Positions 60,497 to 64,000 of a DNA stretch of 64,000 nucleotides are shown in pieces (position 1 is the first letter of the stretch; each line of letters begins with the position of its first letter). The position numbers were made by a program, and so were the translations under genes. Under the pieces are notes generated by a model that saw nothing but the letters and a program-made list of their open reading frames with translations, was not told where the DNA came from and made no database searches. Source of the DNA: JANQPC01 sp039208375 (GTDB lineage Bacteria > Pseudomonadota > Alphaproteobacteria > Rhodobacterales > Rhodobacteraceae). The stretch is from positions 1 through 64,000 of the forward strand of contig JBCCRC010000006.1 of assembly GCA_039208375.1 (NCBI GenBank), in the 5' to 3' direction.

Positions 60497-61459
60497 TCAA
60501 CCCCGCCGCGCTGCAGCCCAGAGGCAAATCAATTCCGTAGCTGCATGTGCACCAGCAACGGCGGTCACGCCAGCCGGATCAAACGGGGGCGAGACTTCGA
60601 CAACGTCACCGCCCACCATGTTAACCCCTGCCAGCCCGCGCAGAATCGCCGCGGCCTGTGCCGAGGAGAGCCCGCCCCAAACAGGCGTCCCGGTACCTGG
60701 CGCAAAGGCGGGATCGAGGCAATCGATATCGAAGGTCACGTAGGCCGGGTGATCACCCGCGATGGCGCGGACACGCTCGGCCACTGCCTTTGACCCGATC
60801 TCATGCACCGCCGGCGCGTCGATGATGGCGATGCCTAGTGGATCGGGGTTTTCGGTGCGGATGCCCACTTGCACCGAGCGATCCACATCGATCAGCCCCT
60901 CGCGCACCGCCTTGAAAAACATGGTGCCATGGTCGATCCGGGCGGGCACTTCATCCGGCCAGGTATCGGTATGCGCATCGAACTGGATCAGTGCGAGGGG
61001 CCCGTACCGTGCCGCATGCGCGCGCAGAATAGGCAGGGAGATCGAATGATCCCCACCCAGCGCAATAGCGCCACAGCCAGCATCCAGGATTCCGGCGATG
61101 TGATCAGCAAGCGTGGCGGGAAAGCTTGGCACGTCTGCGTAATCGAAGGCCACGTCACCATAATCGGCAATGGCAAACTCACTTAGCGCATCGAAGCCCC
61201 AGCCATAGGGCGGATCGTTCACCATATGAGCCGACGCTTCCCGCAACGCGCGCGGGCCAAGCCGGGTCCCGGGCCGGTTAGTGGTGGCCTGATCGAAGGG
61301 AACGCCGGTGATAGCAAGGTCGAACCCCGTGAGATCCTTGGTGTAGCGGCGGCGCAAAAAGCTCGTCACCCCGCCGAAAGCGTTTTCGAAGGAAAGGCCA
61401 CGAGGATCTTCCCGGGTGATCGCCCCATCGATATCGGTTTTGGCATCGGTCAGCGCCAT
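60497..61459 (-). CDS. speB: Agmatinase-family ureohydrolase
   Basis: This is a 320-residue manganese enzyme of the arginase/agmatinase fold. Metal ligands are visible: H138 in GGDHSISLP, D161/H163/D165 in DAHTDTW, and D244/D246 in DIDCLDPAFAPGTGTP. ATG 61459 has GGAGGAG upstream. Agmatine (to putrescine plus urea) is the usual substrate, but the group also includes guanidinobutyrase and related enzymes, and the adjoining amidohydrolase does not settle this. It is second in an operon after the M20 gene (19-bp gap). Confidence 0.85.
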   Translation of the reverse strand: MALTDAKTDIDGAITREDPRGLSFENAFGGVTSFLRRRYTKDLTGFDLAITGVPFDQATTNRPGTRLGPRALREASAHMVNDPPYGWGFDALSEFAIADYGDVAFDYADVPSFPATLADHIAGILDAGCGAIALGGDHSISLPILRAHAARYGPLALIQFDAHTDTWPDEVPARIDHGTMFFKAVREGLIDVDRSVQVGIRTENPDPLGIAIIDAPAVHEIGSKAVAERVRAIAGDHPAYVTFDIDCLDPAFAPGTGTPVWGGLSSAQAAAILRGLAGVNMVGGDVVEVSPPFDPAGVTAVAGAHAATELICLWAAARRG

Positions 61460-61478
61460 GGCGGGCTCCTCCGTAACG

Positions 61479-62639
61479 TCAGAGCGGCTGCGCGCGTTCC
61501 ACGAGCCGTGCGAAGAATGAGGCGCCGTAGGGCGCAGCGTCGTCATTGAAATCGTAGGCCGGATCGTGCAGCGGCGCGCTTTCGCCTTGGCCGAGAAAGA
61601 AATACGCACCCGGCCGGGCATCGAGCATGGCAGAGAAATCCTCACTTCCCGTGCGAGGCGGCGCGTCGATATCCACACGGTGTGGCCCTGCCACATCTTC
61701 CGCCGCGCTGGCGGCCAAGGCGAGTTTTTCGGTGTCGTTGCGCGTAGCCCCGAACATGCGGGTATAGATCAGCGTAACATCGACGTCGTGGATCGCCGCC
61801 TGACCAGCCGCAATCGCCCCGAGCTTGCGTTCGACCGTATCGCGGAGCGCATCGTTGTAAGTGCGGACAGTACCGCCCAGCGTGGCCGTGGGCGGGATGA
61901 TGTTATGGGCGCTGCCTGCGTGAATTTGGGTGACCGACAGCGCCAGCATCTCAAGGGGTGGCTTGTCGCGCGCTGCGATCGTGTTGATCTCCTGCACGAT
62001 GGCAACGGCCACCCGGATCGGATCGCGCGCAAGATGCGGATAGGCCGCGTGGCCGCCTTGGCCTTTGACGCTGATCTCGAATTGATCTGCGGCAGCAAGG
62101 AACGGGCCGGGGCGAGACCCAAATGTACCAACCTCCATTCCAGGCCAATTGTGGATGGCGAACACCTGGGCGATATCGAACCGCTCCATTACACCCTCGG
62201 CAACCATCTTGAGCGCGCCGCCACCACCCTCTTCCGCCGGCTGGAAGATCAGCGCAACGCGGCCAGCGAAGTTTCGCGTCTCCGCAAGATATTTGGCCGC
62301 GCCGAGCAGCATGGTGGTGTGCCCATCATGGCCGCAGGCATGCATCTGGCCTGGCGTTTCGCTGGCATGGGGCACGCCCGTCGCCTCATCAATCGGCAGC
62401 GCATCCATATCGGCGCGCAGCCCGATCGTGGGCCCCGGCGCACGGCCTTCGATGATGGCCACCATGCCGGTGTCTGCGATCCCCTCATGCAGCGCATCCA
62501 CCCCAAACTCCCGCAGCCGTTCGGCCACGAACGCCGCGGTTTTCGGAAGGTCGTATCCCAGTTCGGGGTTGCGGTGGAGCCAGTGGCGCCACGCTTTCAT
62601 CTCATCGGCAAAGCCGCCGATGCGGTTGATGACGGTCAT
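61479..62639 (-). CDS. M20-family amidohydrolase (hippurate hydrolase-like)
   Basis: This 386-residue metal-dependent amidase of the N-acyl amino acid/hippurate class has HRNPELGYDLPKTAAFVAER at the N-terminus, the metal region GQMHACGHDGHTTMLLGAAK, and IFQPAEEGGGGALKMVAEGV with the catalytic glutamate. A dimerisation domain spans about 185-295, and RTGSEDFSAML with later metal ligands follows. ATG 62639 has GGGAG 6 bp upstream. It is the first gene of an operon with the ureohydrolase. The substrate is unknown; an acylated amine or amino acid is likely. Confidence 0.88.
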   Translation of the reverse strand: MTVINRIGGFADEMKAWRHWLHRNPELGYDLPKTAAFVAERLREFGVDALHEGIADTGMVAIIEGRAPGPTIGLRADMDALPIDEATGVPHASETPGQMHACGHDGHTTMLLGAAKYLAETRNFAGRVALIFQPAEEGGGGALKMVAEGVMERFDIAQVFAIHNWPGMEVGTFGSRPGPFLAAADQFEISVKGQGGHAAYPHLARDPIRVAVAIVQEINTIAARDKPPLEMLALSVTQIHAGSAHNIIPPTATLGGTVRTYNDALRDTVERKLGAIAAGQAAIHDVDVTLIYTRMFGATRNDTEKLALAASAAEDVAGPHRVDIDAPPRTGSEDFSAMLDARPGAYFFLGQGESAPLHDPAYDFNDDAAPYGASFFARLVERAQPL

Positions 62640-62698
62640 GTGGACTCCCTTCGAACGGTCGCCGATAACCGGCATGCCAGCCTCTGCGAAAAAGGTCC

Positions 62699-63508
62699 AT
62701 GCCCAGTTCTTCTGATACTCTTGTTCACGATCCCAAAGGCGGGATGCCACGGCTTTTGGAAATCATGCGGCGGCTACGAGACCCTGAGGGCGGCTGCCCC
62801 TGGGATATCAAGCAGGATTTCTCCACGATTGCCCCTTACACGATTGAGGAAGCCTATGAGGTGGCCGATGCCATCGAGCGCGAGGCCTGGGGCGAGCTTG
62901 AAGGGGAACTGGGCGATCTTCTCCTGCAAACGGTCTACCACACCCAGATGGGCGAAGAGGCGGGAATGTTCAGCTTCGACAGTGTGGCCAACGCGATTTC
63001 CGACAAAATGGTTGCGCGCCACCCGCATGTGTTTGGCGAGGAAAGCAACGCAAAGTCGGCAGACCAGCAGACGCGGGATTGGGAGGCGCAGAAGGCACGC
63101 GAACGGGGCGATGTCGGCGTACTCGATGGCGTCGCGCTGGGGCTTCCCGCGCTTACTCGGGCGGTGAAGCTGCAAAAACGTGCCGCGCGGGTCGGGTTTG
63201 ACTGGCCGTCGACCGATGAGGTGCTTGAAAAGATCGTGGAGGAAGCGCGCGAACTTGCTGCCGAGGATGCACCCGCGAAACAGCTCGAGGAGTTTGGCGA
63301 TTTGCTTTTTGTGATCGCCAACCTCGCGCGGCACCTCAAGATCGATCCCGAAGAAGCACTTCGTGCCGCCAACGCAAAGTTCACGCGGCGGTTTGAAATG
63401 ATCGAGGCCGCGCTCGCGGCAAAAGGAAAAGTGCCCGCCCAGAGCGACCTGGAGGAAATGGACGCGCTTTGGGAGGCCGCCAAGGCCGACGAACGGGCCG
63501 GCGGCTAG
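62699..63508 (+). CDS. mazG: Nucleoside triphosphate pyrophosphohydrolase MazG
   Basis: This is a 269-residue protein with two MazG domains, as in the E. coli housekeeping enzyme that hydrolyses (d)NTPs to monophosphates. Domain 1: LRDPEGGCPWDIKQDFSTIA with the EEAYEVADAIE helix and ELGDLLLQTVYH. Domain 2: ARVGFDWPSTDEVLEKIVEE and EEFGDLLFVIANLARHLKID. The paired E-E-x-x-E and E-x-x-D metal motifs are visible. It is divergent from the amidohydrolase gene across 59 bp. Confidence 0.94.
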   Translation: MPSSSDTLVHDPKGGMPRLLEIMRRLRDPEGGCPWDIKQDFSTIAPYTIEEAYEVADAIEREAWGELEGELGDLLLQTVYHTQMGEEAGMFSFDSVANAISDKMVARHPHVFGEESNAKSADQQTRDWEAQKARERGDVGVLDGVALGLPALTRAVKLQKRAARVGFDWPSTDEVLEKIVEEARELAAEDAPAKQLEEFGDLLFVIANLARHLKIDPEEALRAANAKFTRRFEMIEAALAAKGKVPAQSDLEEMDALWEAAKADERAGG

Positions 63509-63533
63509 CGAAAGCCACCTCTCGCCCCCATCT

Positions 63534-63553
63534 GCCCCTAAGGCAACAGGGGC
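63534..63553 (+). promoter_or_regulatory. Hairpin covering the exoD Shine-Dalgarno
   Basis: GCCCCT (63534-63539) can pair with AGGGGC (63548-63553) around AAGGCAAC. The second arm contains AGGGG, the only Shine-Dalgarno-like sequence before the ATG at 63561. It may limit translation or serve as a weak terminator after mazG. Confidence 0.35.
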
Positions 63554-63560
63554 GCTGGCG

Positions 63561-64000
63561 ATGCGTGACACGGCGATCGACCCATTGGGCAGCGTTACTG
63601 GTATCGTAGACAGGCTCGATCGCCTCAGTTCCGCCGAAACGCTTACAGTACGCGATCTTGTGGAGGGTTTTGGCGACACCGCGTTTGTTGCACTCATGGC
63701 GGTGCCAGCGCTGATTGTTGTGTCGCCCCTGAGCGGTATTCCCGTACTGTCTTCAATCTGCGGGCTGACAATCGCCCTGATCGCGGTGCAGCTCCTCCTT
63801 CAGCGCAAGCACCTTTGGCTGCCATCAGCGCTGATGGCGCGGCAGATCGATGTCAGGCGTGTGCGCCGCGTGCTCGGGCGTATGCGGCGGGTCGCGGCGT
63901 GGCTGGACCGGCGCGCCCACCGCCGGCTGTCACTGCTCACCTACGGGCCGCTTGCCGCGCTGCCCCGTGCGCTATGCGTTGTGGCAGGGCTGTCGATGCC
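63561..64000 (+). CDS. ExoD-family membrane protein (3' end outside window)
   Basis: At least 146 residues are visible. The N-terminal part (IVDRLDRLSSAETLTVRDLV) is followed by hydrophobic segments FVALMAVPALIVVSPLSGIP and GLTIALIAVQLLL, the conserved RKHLWLPSALMAR, then RVAAWLDRRAHRRLSLLTYG. These match ExoD proteins, named for a role in rhizobial exopolysaccharide synthesis though their activity is not known. It begins 52 bp after mazG on the same strand. Confidence 0.85.
   Translation, partial: MRDTAIDPLGSVTGIVDRLDRLSSAETLTVRDLVEGFGDTAFVALMAVPALIVVSPLSGIPVLSSICGLTIALIAVQLLLQRKHLWLPSALMARQIDVRRVRRVLGRMRRVAAWLDRRAHRRLSLLTYGPLAALPRALCVVAGLSM

Noticed and set aside
1..64000. tRNA, rRNA, CRISPR, IS element, prophage or replication origin
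   Set aside because: I looked through the intergenic regions for tRNA-like cloverleaf ends, regularly spaced repeats, transposase sequences and integrases and found none.

Overview
The window looks like a chromosomal segment of an alphaproteobacterium of the Rhodobacterales (Roseobacter/Paracoccaceae type). The base composition is high in G+C. The conserved gene orders lptF-lptG-lptD-surA-pdxA-rsmA and prfA-prmC-DUF4167 are present, along with TRAP transporters, a BCCT carrier, a BtaB-like methyltransferase and Tad pilus-assembly genes. I see no rRNA, tRNA, CRISPR array, insertion sequence or prophage. Both ends cut through a gene: a TetR regulator on the left and an ExoD-like protein on the right.

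Region 1 (1-11.6 kb) is transport. A minus-strand polyamine-type ABC operon (potA, potD, potB, potC) is followed by a TetR regulator with an 18-bp perfect palindrome in front of it. Next come a two-gene RND efflux system (minus) and a BCCT carrier (plus). Region 2 (11.6-13.7 kb) is a compact stress module. An ECF sigma factor and its membrane anti-sigma factor diverge from a COG4315-type secreted protein and a 38-residue lipoprotein, and the gap holds two promoter-like elements of identical layout facing opposite ways.

Region 3 (13.7-23.7 kb) is a nearly complete isethionate (2-hydroxyethanesulfonate) pathway. It has an IclR regulator, a three-part TRAP importer, a GMC dehydrogenase (isethionate to sulfoacetaldehyde), sulfoacetaldehyde acetyltransferase Xsc (to acetyl phosphate plus sulfite), a TauZ/YeiH-type exporter and acetate kinase. 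A palindromic operator candidate sits in the divergent promoter gap and a long hairpin closes the catabolic operon. Region 4 (23.7-32.4 kb) holds a CDP-alcohol phosphatidyltransferase, pobA plus a beta-keto acid cleavage enzyme, three orphan Tad/vWA genes and trehalose synthesis (otsBA).

Region 5 (32.8-40.9 kb) is a small polysaccharide locus: UDP-glucuronate decarboxylase (UDP-xylose supply), a glycosyltransferase, a large secreted glycoside-hydrolase-like protein and an ABC exporter, with degenerate sequence at both flanks. Region 6 (40.9-49.4 kb) is mixed housekeeping: a PhzF-like protein, a Fur-family regulator, a BtaB-like methyltransferase, enolase with a CceR/PckR-like palindrome, a methyltransferase, a GNAT enzyme, a hydrolase-LuxR fusion regulator with spaced direct repeats upstream, a cupin, holC and pepA. 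Region 7 (49.5-64 kb) is the LPS-export/outer-membrane biogenesis operon through rsmA, then DUF4167, prmC-prfA, a ureohydrolase-amidohydrolase pair, mazG and the start of exoD. The strongest leads are the divergent ECF promoter pair, the isethionate cluster with its operator, the hydrolase-LuxR fusion with its repeat array, and the secreted hydrolase in the polysaccharide locus.
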